A stretch of DNA of 64,000 bases, from contig NZ_CP022110.1 in the NCBI RefSeq assembly GCF_000730165.1, forward strand, positions 1,433,501 through 1,497,500, given 5' to 3'. The notes below the pieces were generated by a model, which was given only the letters and a program-made list of their open reading frames with translations, was not told the origin of the DNA and did no database searches. The stretch is from Nitrospirillum viridazoti CBAmc (GTDB lineage Bacteria; Pseudomonadota; Alphaproteobacteria; Azospirillales; Azospirillaceae). Of this stretch, positions 45,825 to 55,168 are shown in pieces; the stretch's first letter is position 1; each line of letters starts with the position of its first letter. Position numbers and translations under genes: made by a program.

Positions 45825-47006
45825 GTGAAAAAACTAACCTACATCAGTGCCGCTGGGTTTCTGACGCTGGTGGGCGTCCTGATGAAGCTTTTATTGTGGC
45901 CATCGCACGCCGCGCCACAGTACGTGACGGTGCCGGTGAAGCGTGGGGCCGTCGAGCAGACGGTCCTTGCCAGCGGCGTCCTCTTCCCCAAAAAACTGGT
46001 GAGCGTCGGCGCCCAGGTGTCCGGCCAGGTGAAACTTCTGAACGTTTCGCTCGGCCAGCAGGTAACCCAGGGGCAGTTGATCGCCGAAATCGATTCCGCC
46101 CCGCAGGTGAATGCCCTGAACGCCGCCGAGGCGGCGCTGGAAAATGTCCAGGCGGAACTGGGAGGCCGGCAGGCGACGCTGGAGCAGGCCAAGCTCAATT
46201 TTGAGCGTGAGGCCGCTATGGCGGCCAGGAACGCGAACTCAAGGCTGGATTATGAGACGGCGCGGGCGGCCTACGAGAATGCCCGCGCCGATGTCGCCTC
46301 GCTCAACGCCCAGATATCCCAGGCCAAGATCGCCGTCGACCTGGCCAAGGTCAATCTGCGTTACACCAAGATCTCCGCCCCCATAGATGGCACCGTCGTC
46401 TCCGTCGTGACGGAGCAAGGCCAGACCGTGAACGCGAACCAGACCGCGCCGACGATCATCCTGCTGGCCGACCTGAAGACCATGACGGTCAAGGCCAAAA
46501 TCTCCGAAGCGGACGTCGTCAAGGTGAAGACCGGCCAGGATGTGTATTTCAAGATCCTGGCGTCCAATGAACGCCGCTATTACTCGACCCTGCGGTCCAT
46601 AGATCCGGCGCCGGAGGATATAGCGTCCTCCATGGACACGGGCTCGAGCAGCCACGGCAGCAGCGGTTCAGCGGCCACGGCCAATCCGGTTTACTACAAC
46701 GGCCGTTTCGACGTCGAAAACCCGGATGGGCAACTGCGGCCCAACATGACGGCGGAGGTCTTCATCGTGCTGGCCAAGGCAGAAAACGCGCTGATCGTTC
46801 CGTCCGCCGCGCTGGGACCGGCCGGCACCCCAGGGGAACGGACCGTGCGGGTCCTTGGCTCGGAAGGCGTCTCTGTGCGGACGGTGCGCGTCGGCATCGA
46901 CAATAATGAGCAGGCGGAAATCCTGAGCGGGCTTGAGGCCGGCGAAAAAGTGATCGTCGGGGAAATGACGCCCGGCGACGGATCTCAAAAGCCGACACGG
47001 CGATAG
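45825..47006 (+). CDS. macA: MacA-like periplasmic adaptor (HlyD/RND-type membrane fusion protein)
   Basis: 393 residues from a GTG start. An N-terminal membrane anchor (YISAAGFLTLVGVLMKLLLW) is followed by the adaptor pattern: biotinyl-lipoyl half SGVLFPKKLVSVGAQVSGQV, a coiled-coil hairpin (about residues 90-165), then KISAPIDGTVVSVVTEQGQTV and beta-barrel/membrane-proximal domains. This is the MacA arrangement and it pairs with the MacB gene 9 bp downstream. It links the inner-membrane ATPase to the outer-membrane channel. Confidence 0.92.
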   Translation: MKKLTYISAAGFLTLVGVLMKLLLWPSHAAPQYVTVPVKRGAVEQTVLASGVLFPKKLVSVGAQVSGQVKLLNVSLGQQVTQGQLIAEIDSAPQVNALNAAEAALENVQAELGGRQATLEQAKLNFEREAAMAARNANSRLDYETARAAYENARADVASLNAQISQAKIAVDLAKVNLRYTKISAPIDGTVVSVVTEQGQTVNANQTAPTIILLADLKTMTVKAKISEADVVKVKTGQDVYFKILASNERRYYSTLRSIDPAPEDIASSMDTGSSSHGSSGSAATANPVYYNGRFDVENPDGQLRPNMTAEVFIVLAKAENALIVPSAALGPAGTPGERTVRVLGSEGVSVRTVRVGIDNNEQAEILSGLEAGEKVIVGEMTPGDGSQKPTRR

Positions 47007-47015
47007 GGGGCCGCG

Positions 47016-48959
47016 ATGAACGACACGCGGCTCGAACTGACGCGCGTGACCCGGGAGTACATCTCCGGGCCGAATACGATCGCCGCCTTGCGGGACGTTT
47101 CTTTGACCATAGAACCGGGTGAGATGGTCGCCATCGTCGGGGCCTCCGGTTCCGGGAAATCCACGCTACTCAATATCCTGGGCTGCCTGGATCGCCCCAC
47201 GGCCGGCAGCTACAGGGTGGCCGGCCAGGAAACGGGCGTGCTGTCGTCCGATGATCTGGCGCGGCTGCGCCGGGAGCGGGTCGGCTTCGTGTTCCAGCAT
47301 TACAACCTGCTGTCCAGCCTGACGGCGGTTGACAACGTTTCCATGCCGGCCATTTACGACGGCCTGCCGCGCCGCGACCGGATACGCCGGGCGGAAACGC
47401 TGCTGGGAAGGCTTGGGCTGAAGGACAGGGCCGATCACAGGCCCCATCAACTCTCCGGTGGTCAGCAACAGCGGGTCAGCATAGCGCGGGCGCTGATGAA
47501 CGGCGGCCCTGTCATTCTGGCCGACGAGCCCACCGGGGCGCTGGACCAGAATACCGGTGAGCAGGTGTTGCAGGCCCTGAAGGAACTGCACGCGAAGGGG
47601 CACACGGTCATCATCGTCACGCACGACATGACGGTGGCCCAGCACGCCGACAGGATCATCGAGATCCGGGACGGCTCCATCATCGCGGATTCCGGCCTGC
47701 GGGCGATCCAGGATGAGGGCCGGCAAGATTCATTCCGCCCCCGATCATCCGGCTGGATCGGCCTGTGGCGCCATCTGGAAGCGGCCCGGATGGCGATGGC
47801 ATCGTTGAACGCCCACCGCCTCCGCACGCTGCTGACCATGCTGGGCATCATCATCGGCACCGCGGCCGTGGTGACCGTGGCGGCGCTGGGCGAAGGCGCC
47901 CGTCTGCGGGTCATCGCCAACATCAGTACCCTGGGGACGAACACCCTGGATATCTATCCAGGGGCCGGTTGGGGCGACATGCGCGCCGGTGCCGTCGCGA
48001 CCTTGAAGGCAAGCGATGTCGCTGCGCTGGGCCGCCACGATTATATCGACAGCGTCACCCCCATGGTCACCGGCAAGGTCACGCTGCGCTTTGGCAACCT
48101 GGCCGCGAACGCCAGCATCAGTGGCGTGGGAAGCCAATATTTTCGGGTCCACGGCGTCCGGCTGTCCTCCGGGACGGTTTTTGACGACGACGCGGTTTCC
48201 CAACTCGCGCCCGTGATCGTCATAGACTCCAAAGTCCGCGACAAGTTCTTCGGACCGGGGATGGATCCCCTCGGCCAAGTCATTTTGGTGGGCATGGTAC
48301 CGTGCCGGATCATCGGCGTCGCCGATGAGGACAATCTGGGCGCCATCCGCCGGGGCGACCTGAACGTCTGGGCGCCTTACACTGTCGTATCCGGCAGGCT
48401 GACAGGTTCGGCCCGGCTGGAGGGCATCACGGTTCGGCCCAAGGCCGGCTATACGACCGAGGTCGCCGAGCAGGCCGTCACCAAGCTCCTGGCGCTGCTG
48501 CACGGGCGGAAGGATTTTTACACCTACAATGTCGACCTGATTCGCAAGTCGATCGAGGGCGCCAACTACACCATGACCCTGCTGACGTCGATGATCGCGG
48601 TCATCTCCCTGATTGTCGGTGGCATCGGGGTCATGAACATCACCCTGGTTTCGGTGACGGAGCGCACGCAGGAGATCGGCGTGCGCCTGGCCGTTGGCGC
48701 ACGTCAAAGCGATATCCTGAGCCAGTTTCTGTTGGAGGCGGTATTCGTGTGCCTGATCGGCGGCGTGCTGGGTGTCCTGTGCGCGATTGGCATTGGCGAG
48801 GTGCTGGCAAAGGTCGCCCCAGCGACGGCTATGGTGATCTCGCCGGTGACCATCCTGATCGCCTTCGCCAGTTCAACCAGCATCGGCCTCATTTTCGGAT
48901 TTGTCCCGGCGCGCAACGCCGCCCGGCTCAATCCCGTCGATGCCCTGGGGAAAAGCTGA
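47016..48959 (+). CDS. macB: MacB-like ABC exporter (ATPase fused to MacB permease)
   Basis: 647 residues. The ATPase has Walker A GASGSGKSTLLN near residue 44, signature LSGGQQQRVSIARAL and Walker B VILADEPTGALD. The permease part starts with a helix after about residue 270 (RTLLTMLGIIIGTAAVVTVA), has a large periplasmic MacB_PCD domain and three C-terminal helices (TMLLTSMIAVISLIVGGIGVMNI is the second membrane segment). This is the type VII ABC architecture that works as a mechanotransmission pump for macrolides, peptides or siderophores. The substrate is unknown. Confidence 0.94.
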   Translation: MNDTRLELTRVTREYISGPNTIAALRDVSLTIEPGEMVAIVGASGSGKSTLLNILGCLDRPTAGSYRVAGQETGVLSSDDLARLRRERVGFVFQHYNLLSSLTAVDNVSMPAIYDGLPRRDRIRRAETLLGRLGLKDRADHRPHQLSGGQQQRVSIARALMNGGPVILADEPTGALDQNTGEQVLQALKELHAKGHTVIIVTHDMTVAQHADRIIEIRDGSIIADSGLRAIQDEGRQDSFRPRSSGWIGLWRHLEAARMAMASLNAHRLRTLLTMLGIIIGTAAVVTVAALGEGARLRVIANISTLGTNTLDIYPGAGWGDMRAGAVATLKASDVAALGRHDYIDSVTPMVTGKVTLRFGNLAANASISGVGSQYFRVHGVRLSSGTVFDDDAVSQLAPVIVIDSKVRDKFFGPGMDPLGQVILVGMVPCRIIGVADEDNLGAIRRGDLNVWAPYTVVSGRLTGSARLEGITVRPKAGYTTEVAEQAVTKLLALLHGRKDFYTYNVDLIRKSIEGANYTMTLLTSMIAVISLIVGGIGVMNITLVSVTERTQEIGVRLAVGARQSDILSQFLLEAVFVCLIGGVLGVLCAIGIGEVLAKVAPATAMVISPVTILIAFASSTSIGLIFGFVPARNAARLNPVDALGKS

Positions 48960-50386
48960 TGGCCGCCGTCATGAAACTGCGCAGGCTGTTCCCCCTGGCC
49001 CTTGCCGCCACCTTGGCGGGGTGCGTCGTGGGCCCTGATTTCGTGAAGCCCCGATCCGATGGGTATGCGCCGGCGCCGCATGCGGACCGTACCGCCGCTT
49101 CCCAGGGGCCTGCCGGCGCCGCCCAGGGCTTCGGGGCCACCGACGACGTCCAGGGGGATTGGTGGACATTGTACCATGACCGGAAGCTGGACGCCCTGAT
49201 CGCCCACGCCATCGCAGGAAGCCCGACGCTGGAGGCGGCCCAGGCGACACTCCGCTCCGCGAGCGCCAACCTTGTGGCCGCCAGGGCGGGCTTGCTGCCC
49301 GCCGCCAGTTTGACCGTTTCGGCGAATAAGAGCAGGACGACGGGACCATATGCATCGACGGCGTCGCAGTACAGCGCGTCCGTCGGGGCATCCTATACCC
49401 TGGATGTCTTCGGCGGCGTCCGCAGAATGATTGAAATGCAGCAGGCGGCACTGGATCAGCAGCGTTTCTCCGTCGAAAGCAGTTATCTCACCCTCACATC
49501 CAACGTTGTCACCACCGCCTTGCAGGAGGCGTTGCTCTCGGCCGAAAGCGCGGCAGAGGAGGAAATACGGACGCGCCAGGCCAAGCAGCTGGAGATCATC
49601 CGGATTCGGGAGCAAAGTGGCGCGGAATCGCCCGCGAATGTGCTGACGCAGGAAAGCGTGCTGTTGGGCACCGAGGCCGCGCTGACGACGCTGCGGACCC
49701 AGAGCGCGCAGATACGCCATCTGCTGGCCGTCTATCTGGGCGACGATCCCGCCACCTTCGCCGGCGGCGGCCTCACGCTTTCCGGCCTGACGCTGCCGAC
49801 GGACTTGCCATCCAGCGTGCCCGCCAAGCTCACGGAGCGGAGGCCCGACATCCGCCAAGCCGAGGCGGCGCTGCACCAGGCGTCGGCGGCGATCGGCGTG
49901 GCCGTTGCCGCCCGGATTCCGGACATCGGCCTGACGGCGGCGCTGTCGACGAATTCGGGCGCGCTTCAGACCCTGTTTTCCGGCGGCGTCATCGGTCTGG
50001 GGGCCAGCGTGACCCAGACCCTGTTCGATGGCGGCGCCCTGGCGGCACGCGAGGACGCCAGCAGGGCGGCCTATGACGCGGCGGCGGCGGCCTATCGCCA
50101 GACCGTTCTCAGCGCCCTTCAAAATGTCTGTGATGTCCTGGCGGCGATCGAAGCCGATGCCCAGAACCTGTCGATCACGACCCGGCAGGAGGAGCGGGCA
50201 CGCCAGAGCCTGGAAATATCGGAAGTCCAGTACCAGTACGGCAAGATCGGCTACGCGGACCTTCTCAACGCCGAGGAGCAATATCAAAGCGCCACCGTCG
50301 CCCGCCTGAGCGCGATGGCCTCCAGGTTCTCCGACACGGCCGCCCTCTATGTCGCGCTGGGGGGAGGGTGGTGGCATCGGGGATAA
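48959..50386 (+). CDS. Outer-membrane factor lipoprotein, NodT family
   Basis: 475 residues; start overlaps the macB stop (TGATG). Lipobox LAGC at residues 19-22, followed by VGPDFVKP, the usual opening of NodT/OprM-type factors. Two OEP repeats are evident, with DWWTLYHDRKLDALIAHA, LDVFGGVRRMIEMQQ, LTERRPDIRQAEAALHQASA and LFDGGALAAREDAS. It would form the TolC-like trimeric outer-membrane channel of the tripartite exporter. Confidence 0.93.
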   Translation: MAAVMKLRRLFPLALAATLAGCVVGPDFVKPRSDGYAPAPHADRTAASQGPAGAAQGFGATDDVQGDWWTLYHDRKLDALIAHAIAGSPTLEAAQATLRSASANLVAARAGLLPAASLTVSANKSRTTGPYASTASQYSASVGASYTLDVFGGVRRMIEMQQAALDQQRFSVESSYLTLTSNVVTTALQEALLSAESAAEEEIRTRQAKQLEIIRIREQSGAESPANVLTQESVLLGTEAALTTLRTQSAQIRHLLAVYLGDDPATFAGGGLTLSGLTLPTDLPSSVPAKLTERRPDIRQAEAALHQASAAIGVAVAARIPDIGLTAALSTNSGALQTLFSGGVIGLGASVTQTLFDGGALAAREDASRAAYDAAAAAYRQTVLSALQNVCDVLAAIEADAQNLSITTRQEERARQSLEISEVQYQYGKIGYADLLNAEEQYQSATVARLSAMASRFSDTAALYVALGGGWWHRG

Positions 50387-50614
50387 GAAACCCGATGTGA
50401 AGCGGACGAGTAATCAGGGTGTAATCTTTCTCAAACCGTCATATCAGCGAAATAAATCGCCTATACAAAAGAGGAATGCCACCTGGGCTAGAACCGCCCG
50501 CCGTTCCATTATCGGAATCGCGACAGGCGCGCCAATGGCTTGGTGTGGCGGGAAGATTTCCAGCGGCGCGCCCGTCATGGGCTGCACCGGCACCTCTCAA
50601 TTGGGCGACGGCCG

Positions 50615-51784
50615 ATGTGGGAAGACAATAATCCCGTGATTGCGGAGAAGACGCGGCCCCAAATACTGGTCGTCGACGATACGCCCGACAACCTCAAGAT
50701 CATGAGCGGCCTGCTGAAGGACGATTACCACGTCCGGGTCGCCAACTCCGGTGAGCGGGCCCTGGCCGTGGTCGCCGCCCATTCCAGCCTGGACCTGATC
50801 CTGCTGGACATCGTCATGCCCGGCATGGACGGGTATGAGGTTTGCCGCCGGCTGAAGGCCAACCCGGCCACGCGCGACATCCCCGTCATCTTCCTGACCG
50901 CCCGCAACGAGGTGGCGGATGAGGAGCGGGGCCTGGCCCTGGGCGCCGTCGACTACATCACCAAGCCCATCAGCCCGCCCATCGTGCTGGCCCGCGTCAG
51001 CGCCCACCTGCGGCTGAAGGCCATCGCCGACCTGCTGCGCGACAAGGCCGACTTCCTGGAGGCCGAGGTGGCCCGCCGCACGCGGGAGGTCATGGCCATC
51101 CAGGACGTCACCGTCATGACCCTGGCCTCATTGGCGGAAACCCGCGATACCGAAACGGGCAACCACATCCGCCGAACCCAGTTCTACGTCCGCGCCCTGG
51201 CCATCCGGCTGCGCCACCATCCCCGCTTCGCCGGCTACATCACCGACAGCCGCATCGACACCCTGTTCAAGTCGGCGCCGCTGCACGACATCGGCAAGGT
51301 CGGCATCCCCGACCGCATCCTGCTGAAGCCGGGCCGCTACGTGGCGGAAGAATTCGAGATCATGAAGCGGCACACCACGCTGGGCCGCGATGCCATCGAG
51401 GCGGCGGAGGACGCGCTGGGCGCCCCGGTGGAGTTCCTGACCTGCATCAAGGAAATCGTCTACTCCCACCATGAGAAGTGGGACGGCAGCGGCTATCCCG
51501 AGGGGCTCTCGGGCGACGCGATCCCCATTTCCGCCCGGCTGATGGCCGTCGCCGACGTTTACGACGCCCTGATCAGCCGCCGCGTCTACAAGGATCCCAT
51601 GCCGCACGAGCAGGCGGCGGCCATCATCGCCGACGGCTCGGGCAGCCATTTCGACCCCGACATCGTCAAGGCCTTCCTGGAGATCGAGGACGAGTTCCGC
51701 GCCATCGCCGAGCGTTTCGCCGACCAGGACGGCTTCCTGGACGGGAAGCGCGACTATCTGGCGATGGCGGCCGAGGGCCGGTGA
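50615..51784 (+). CDS. Response regulator with HD-GYP c-di-GMP phosphodiesterase domain (RpfG-like)
   Basis: 389 residues from the ATG at 50615; no strong ribosome-binding site is seen. The receiver has [12 protein letters not shown] and the phosphorylated Asp in [13 protein letters not shown], with Lys in DYITKPIS. A short coiled coil (about 140-175) leads to the HD-GYP domain with [34 protein letters not shown] and the residues needed for metal and c-di-GMP binding all present. It hydrolyses c-di-GMP. The 228 bp upstream (50387-50614) show no gene. A hybrid kinase gene follows and is the likely partner. Confidence 0.92.
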   Translation: MWEDNNPVIAEKTRPQILVVDDTPDNLKIMSGLLKDDYHVRVANSGERALAVVAAHSSLDLILLDIVMPGMDGYEVCRRLKANPATRDIPVIFLTARNEVADEERGLALGAVDYITKPISPPIVLARVSAHLRLKAIADLLRDKADFLEAEVARRTREVMAIQDVTVMTLASLAETRDTETGNHIRRTQFYVRALAIRLRHHPRFAGYITDSRIDTLFKSAPLHDIGKVGIPDRILLKPGRYVAEEFEIMKRHTTLGRDAIEAAEDALGAPVEFLTCIKEIVYSHHEKWDGSGYPEGLSGDAIPISARLMAVADVYDALISRRVYKDPMPHEQAAAIIADGSGSHFDPDIVKAFLEIEDEFRAIAERFADQDGFLDGKRDYLAMAAEGR

Positions 51785-51855
51785 AAGACGAAGCCGGTGA
51801 AAGACAAAGAGTGAAAAAGGGATCGGGGAGGCCCGGCTTCCGGCAGGGGCTGCAC

Positions 51856-54588
51856 ATGGATACTGCGGGCGCGGATAGGATGGCGACGGGTGAGGCCACG
51901 GTGGCGATGCCGGTGGTCTACCGCGCGCGCGACATCCTGCAGCCCGCCCAGGGCATCGGTGAGCGCACGCCCTGTGGCGATGTGGTGCAGATCTTCCTGG
52001 GCGCGCCGCTGTTGCCCTGCGTGGCCGTGGTGGACGACTGGGGCGGGGTGTTGGGGCTCATCGCCCGTGAGTTCCTGCTGTCCACCTTCGCCCATCAGAT
52101 CAAGTCCGAGTTGTACCGCCGGCGGCCGGTGGCCTTCCTGCTGGGCCGGCCCTATCTGTGCATCGACGTCGAGACTCCGTTGGACGAGGTCAGCGCCATG
52201 ATCGCCAGCGACCATCCCAAGGCGCTGACGGAAGGCTTCCTGATCACCGACCAGGGCCTGTACGCGGGCGTCGGCACGGGGGTGGCGCTGCTGAGCCGCA
52301 TCGTCGCCATGACCCGCGCCCGCGCGGTGGAACTGGAGGCGGCCCGCCATACCGCCGAGGCGGCGTCGCAGGCCAAGGCGGACTTCCTGGCCAACATGAG
52401 CCATGAGATCCGCACGCCGATGAATGCCATCGTCGGCATGAGCCACCTGGCGCTGAAGACCGAGCTCACCCCGCGCCAGCGCGATTACCTGACGAAGATC
52501 CAGCGGTCCAGCCAGCACCTGCTGGGCATCATCAACGACATCCTGGACTTCTCCAAGATCGACGCCGGCAAGCTGACCATCGAGCAGGTGGAGATCCGGC
52601 TGGACGAGGTGCTGGACGGTGTCGCCAACTTGGTGTCGGAGCGGGCGGCGGCCAAGGGGCTGGAGTTCGTGTTCGACGTGGACGCGGCGGTGCCCGGCAA
52701 CCTCATGGGCGATCCGCTGCGCCTGGCGCAGATCCTCATCAACTTCGCTGGCAACGCCGTGAAGTTCACCGAGACGGGCCGCATCTCCATCAACATCCGC
52801 GCCATCGAGGAGGATGAGGCCTCGGTGACCCTGCTGTTCCAGGTGGCGGACACCGGCATCGGCATGACGGCGGAACAGCAAAGCCGCCTGTTCCGCAGCT
52901 TTGAACAGGCGGACACCACCACCACCCGGCGCTTCGGCGGCACGGGCCTGGGCCTGGCCATTTCCAAGCGGTTGGCGGAGCTGATGGGCGGCGCCGTCGG
53001 TGTCGACAGCGACTATGGCAAGGGGTCCTGTTTCTGGTTCACGGCCAAGCTGGGGCGGGTGTCGGCCAGCCAGCCGCTGCTGCCCCGGCCCGACCTGCGC
53101 GGCCGCCGCGTGCTGGTGGTGGACGACAGCCGCAACGCCCGCCGGGTGATGTCGGCCATGCTGACCTCCATGTCCTTCCGCGTCGATGGGGCGGGGGACG
53201 GGCGCGCCGCCATCGCCGCCATCAGGGAGGCTGCCGCCGCCGGTGCGCCTTACGACGTGGCTTTCCTGGACTGGCAGATGCCGGACCTGGACGGCATGGA
53301 GACGGCGCGGGGCATCTGCGCGCTGGGCCTGGCCCATCCGCCGCACCTGATCATGGTGACGGCCTATAGCCGCGAGGATGTGCGCCGCGCGGCGGAGCGG
53401 AGCGGCATCGAGGACGTGCTGATCAAGCCGGTGAACTCCTCCGTCCTGTTCGACGCCGTCATCCGCGCCATCGCCGGCACCGAGACGGCGGAACCCAAGG
53501 CCAGGGCCGGCGACCTGCCCGCCGACTTCGAAGCCTTGCAGGGCCTGTCCGTCCTGCTGGTGGAGGACAACGACTTCAACCAGCAGGTGGCGATCGAGCT
53601 GCTGACCGACGTAGGCGTCGGCGTCGACCTGGCGGAGAACGGCGCCATCGCGCTGGAGAGGATCGTGGAACGGCGCTACGACGCCGTGCTCATGGATGTG
53701 CAGATGCCGGTCATGGATGGCCTGACGGCCTCGCGCCGCATCCGGGAGATGGGGGAGACGGCGCTGCCCATCATCGCCATGACCGCCAACGCCATGGCCT
53801 CGGACCGGGAACGCTGCCTGGCGGCGGGCATGAACGACTATGTCTCCAAGCCGATCGATCCCGACCAGCTGTTCGCCGTCCTGGCGCGTTGGGGGCAAGG
53901 CAGGACCGAGGCGGCAGGGCCGCGCGCCCTGCCGCTTGTCCCCCTGCCGCTTGTCATGGGGCAGCGACCGGAGCCGGTGCCGGAGCGCGCCATCGACATC
54001 CCCGGCATCGATGCGGAGGAGGGGGTGCGGCGGGTGCGCGGCAAGCGGGCGCTCTATGCCGATATCCTGAAAAAGTTCGCCGCCAACCAGCGGGCCACCC
54101 CCGCCGCCATCCTGGACCGCTGGCGCAGCGGCGACACGGCGACGGCGGAGCGGCTGGCCCACACCTTGAAGGGTGTCGCCGGCACCATCGGCGCCGGCGC
54201 GGTGCAGCGCGCGGCGGCGGCGGTGGAGGCCGCCTTGCGCAGCGGTGCCGCGCCGGAACGGACGGTGGCCATCCTGACCCCGCTGCTGGAGGATGTGGCG
54301 GCCGGGATCGAGCGCTGGCTGATCCAGGACGCGCCGGTCCCGGCGCCGATGGCCCCGCCGGCCGCCGACCCGGCCAAGGCGGCGGCCCTGATGGCCCGCC
54401 TGCGCGACTTGCTGGCCGACAACGACCCAGAGGCCGAGGAACTGGCCGAGAGCAATCTGCACCTGCTGCGCACCGCCCTGCCGCCCCCCCGCGCCGACGA
54501 CTTCATCCAGTCGGTGCGCGGCTTCGACTTCAGCCGGGCGCTGGAGTTGATGGGGGAGCAGTCTGCGCTGGGGTGTGGCGTGGCTTGA
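51856..54588 (+). CDS. Hybrid sensor histidine kinase, CBS-like sensor, two receivers and Hpt
   Basis: 910 residues from the ATG at 51856 (CAGGGG upstream). There is no membrane segment. The N-terminal 150 residues resemble a paired CBS-type module ([20 protein letters not shown] and [18 protein letters not shown]), as also seen in some GGDEF proteins. HisKA follows with [19 protein letters not shown], HATPase with [20 protein letters not shown] and [13 protein letters not shown], two receivers ([11 protein letters not shown] and [12 protein letters not shown]) and an Hpt domain with His in [12 protein letters not shown]. It starts 71 bp after the HD-GYP regulator, so it probably phosphorylates that protein in response to a cytoplasmic signal. 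Confidence 0.9.
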   Translation: MDTAGADRMATGEATVAMPVVYRARDILQPAQGIGERTPCGDVVQIFLGAPLLPCVAVVDDWGGVLGLIAREFLLSTFAHQIKSELYRRRPVAFLLGRPYLCIDVETPLDEVSAMIASDHPKALTEGFLITDQGLYAGVGTGVALLSRIVAMTRARAVELEAARHTAEAASQAKADFLANMSHEIRTPMNAIVGMSHLALKTELTPRQRDYLTKIQRSSQHLLGIINDILDFSKIDAGKLTIEQVEIRLDEVLDGVANLVSERAAAKGLEFVFDVDAAVPGNLMGDPLRLAQILINFAGNAVKFTETGRISINIRAIEEDEASVTLLFQVADTGIGMTAEQQSRLFRSFEQADTTTTRRFGGTGLGLAISKRLAELMGGAVGVDSDYGKGSCFWFTAKLGRVSASQPLLPRPDLRGRRVLVVDDSRNARRVMSAMLTSMSFRVDGAGDGRAAIAAIREAAAAGAPYDVAFLDWQMPDLDGMETARGICALGLAHPPHLIMVTAYSREDVRRAAERSGIEDVLIKPVNSSVLFDAVIRAIAGTETAEPKARAGDLPADFEALQGLSVLLVEDNDFNQQVAIELLTDVGVGVDLAENGAIALERIVERRYDAVLMDVQMPVMDGLTASRRIREMGETALPIIAMTANAMASDRERCLAAGMNDYVSKPIDPDQLFAVLARWGQGRTEAAGPRALPLVPLPLVMGQRPEPVPERAIDIPGIDAEEGVRRVRGKRALYADILKKFAANQRATPAAILDRWRSGDTATAERLAHTLKGVAGTIGAGAVQRAAAAVEAALRSGAAPERTVAILTPLLEDVAAGIERWLIQDAPVPAPMAPPAADPAKAAALMARLRDLLADNDPEAEELAESNLHLLRTALPPPRADDFIQSVRGFDFSRALELMGEQSALGCGVA

Positions 54589-54671
54589 CCCGGCGCGCCA
54601 ATGAGACCACCTATGGGGCCATAGTCACGCGGTCGGGGGATCAGCCCTGTTGAACGACAGCGGGAGAGATG

Positions 54672-54920
54672 ATGCCGCAGAAGATTTTTCGCGTTTTCGC
54701 CACCTGGGATATGGATGCCCAAGTGTGGTCTGTCACGGACAGCGACGTTCCGGGGCTGGCGGCAGAGGCAGAAACGATTGAGGACCTGGAAGCGAAACTT
54801 CGGGAGTTGGTGCCGTAGTTGCTGGAACTGAACGCTCATCTTTTGGATGAGGGCGTTGCGGCCCAGGTGCCGCTGGAACTGGTCACGCGTCGGACCATAA
54901 TCGCGGACGCCCACTGCTAA
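54672..54920 (+). pseudogene. DUF1902 (HicB-like) antitoxin with premature amber stop
   Basis: Starts at 54672 (or 54669) after GGGAGAG. It codes for a HicB-fold protein: FRVFATWDMDAQVWSVTDSD, VPGLAAEAETIEDLEAKL and then RELVP. At 54816 a TAG replaces what in relatives is a Glu codon, after which the frame continues as LLELNAHLLDEGV to TAA at 54918-54920, where the HicA ATG overlaps. The intact product would be about 82 residues; the truncated one has 48. Confidence 0.75.
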
Positions 54921-55114
54921 TGGCGTAGCTCTATATCGAGATCATTCGTATCTTGAGGGAGCATGGTTGCGTCTTTGTCCGGCAGGGCAAAGGGGACCAC
55001 GAAATCTGGCGCAGTCCTATCACCAATGCCAACTTTCCGGTCGACAAGAAGACCATGTCTCATATCACGGCCAACATGGTCATGAAGCAGGCAGGCATCG
55101 TGCATCGCTTCTGA
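54920..55114 (+). pseudogene. hicA: HicA-family toxin with amber at codon 3
   Basis: ATG at 54920 overlaps the DUF1902 stop (TAATG). Codon 3 is TAG (54926-54928); the rest is an intact HicA protein, LYIEIIRILREHGCVFVRQG then KGDHEIWRSPITNANFPVD with the catalytic His in GDHEIW, ending at TGA 55112-55114. No alternative ATG or GTG upstream of the conserved core would rescue it fully. HicA is a double-stranded-RNA-binding-like mRNA interferase. The gene is probably dead or made only by readthrough. Confidence 0.78.
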
Positions 55115-55168
55115 CGTCCATCGGTAAACCGGCGGGGCGGCGCTGACCACCCCCGCCGGTCGCCCGTC

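Noticed and set aside
50387-50614. Possible transposase fragment upstream of the HD-GYP gene
   Set aside because: The short frames show no recognisable transposase motif and I see no terminal inverted repeats.
51754-54462. 902-codon minus-strand frame opposite the hybrid kinase
   Set aside because: Shadow of the kinase gene; low-complexity His/Gln/Arg-rich product without domains.
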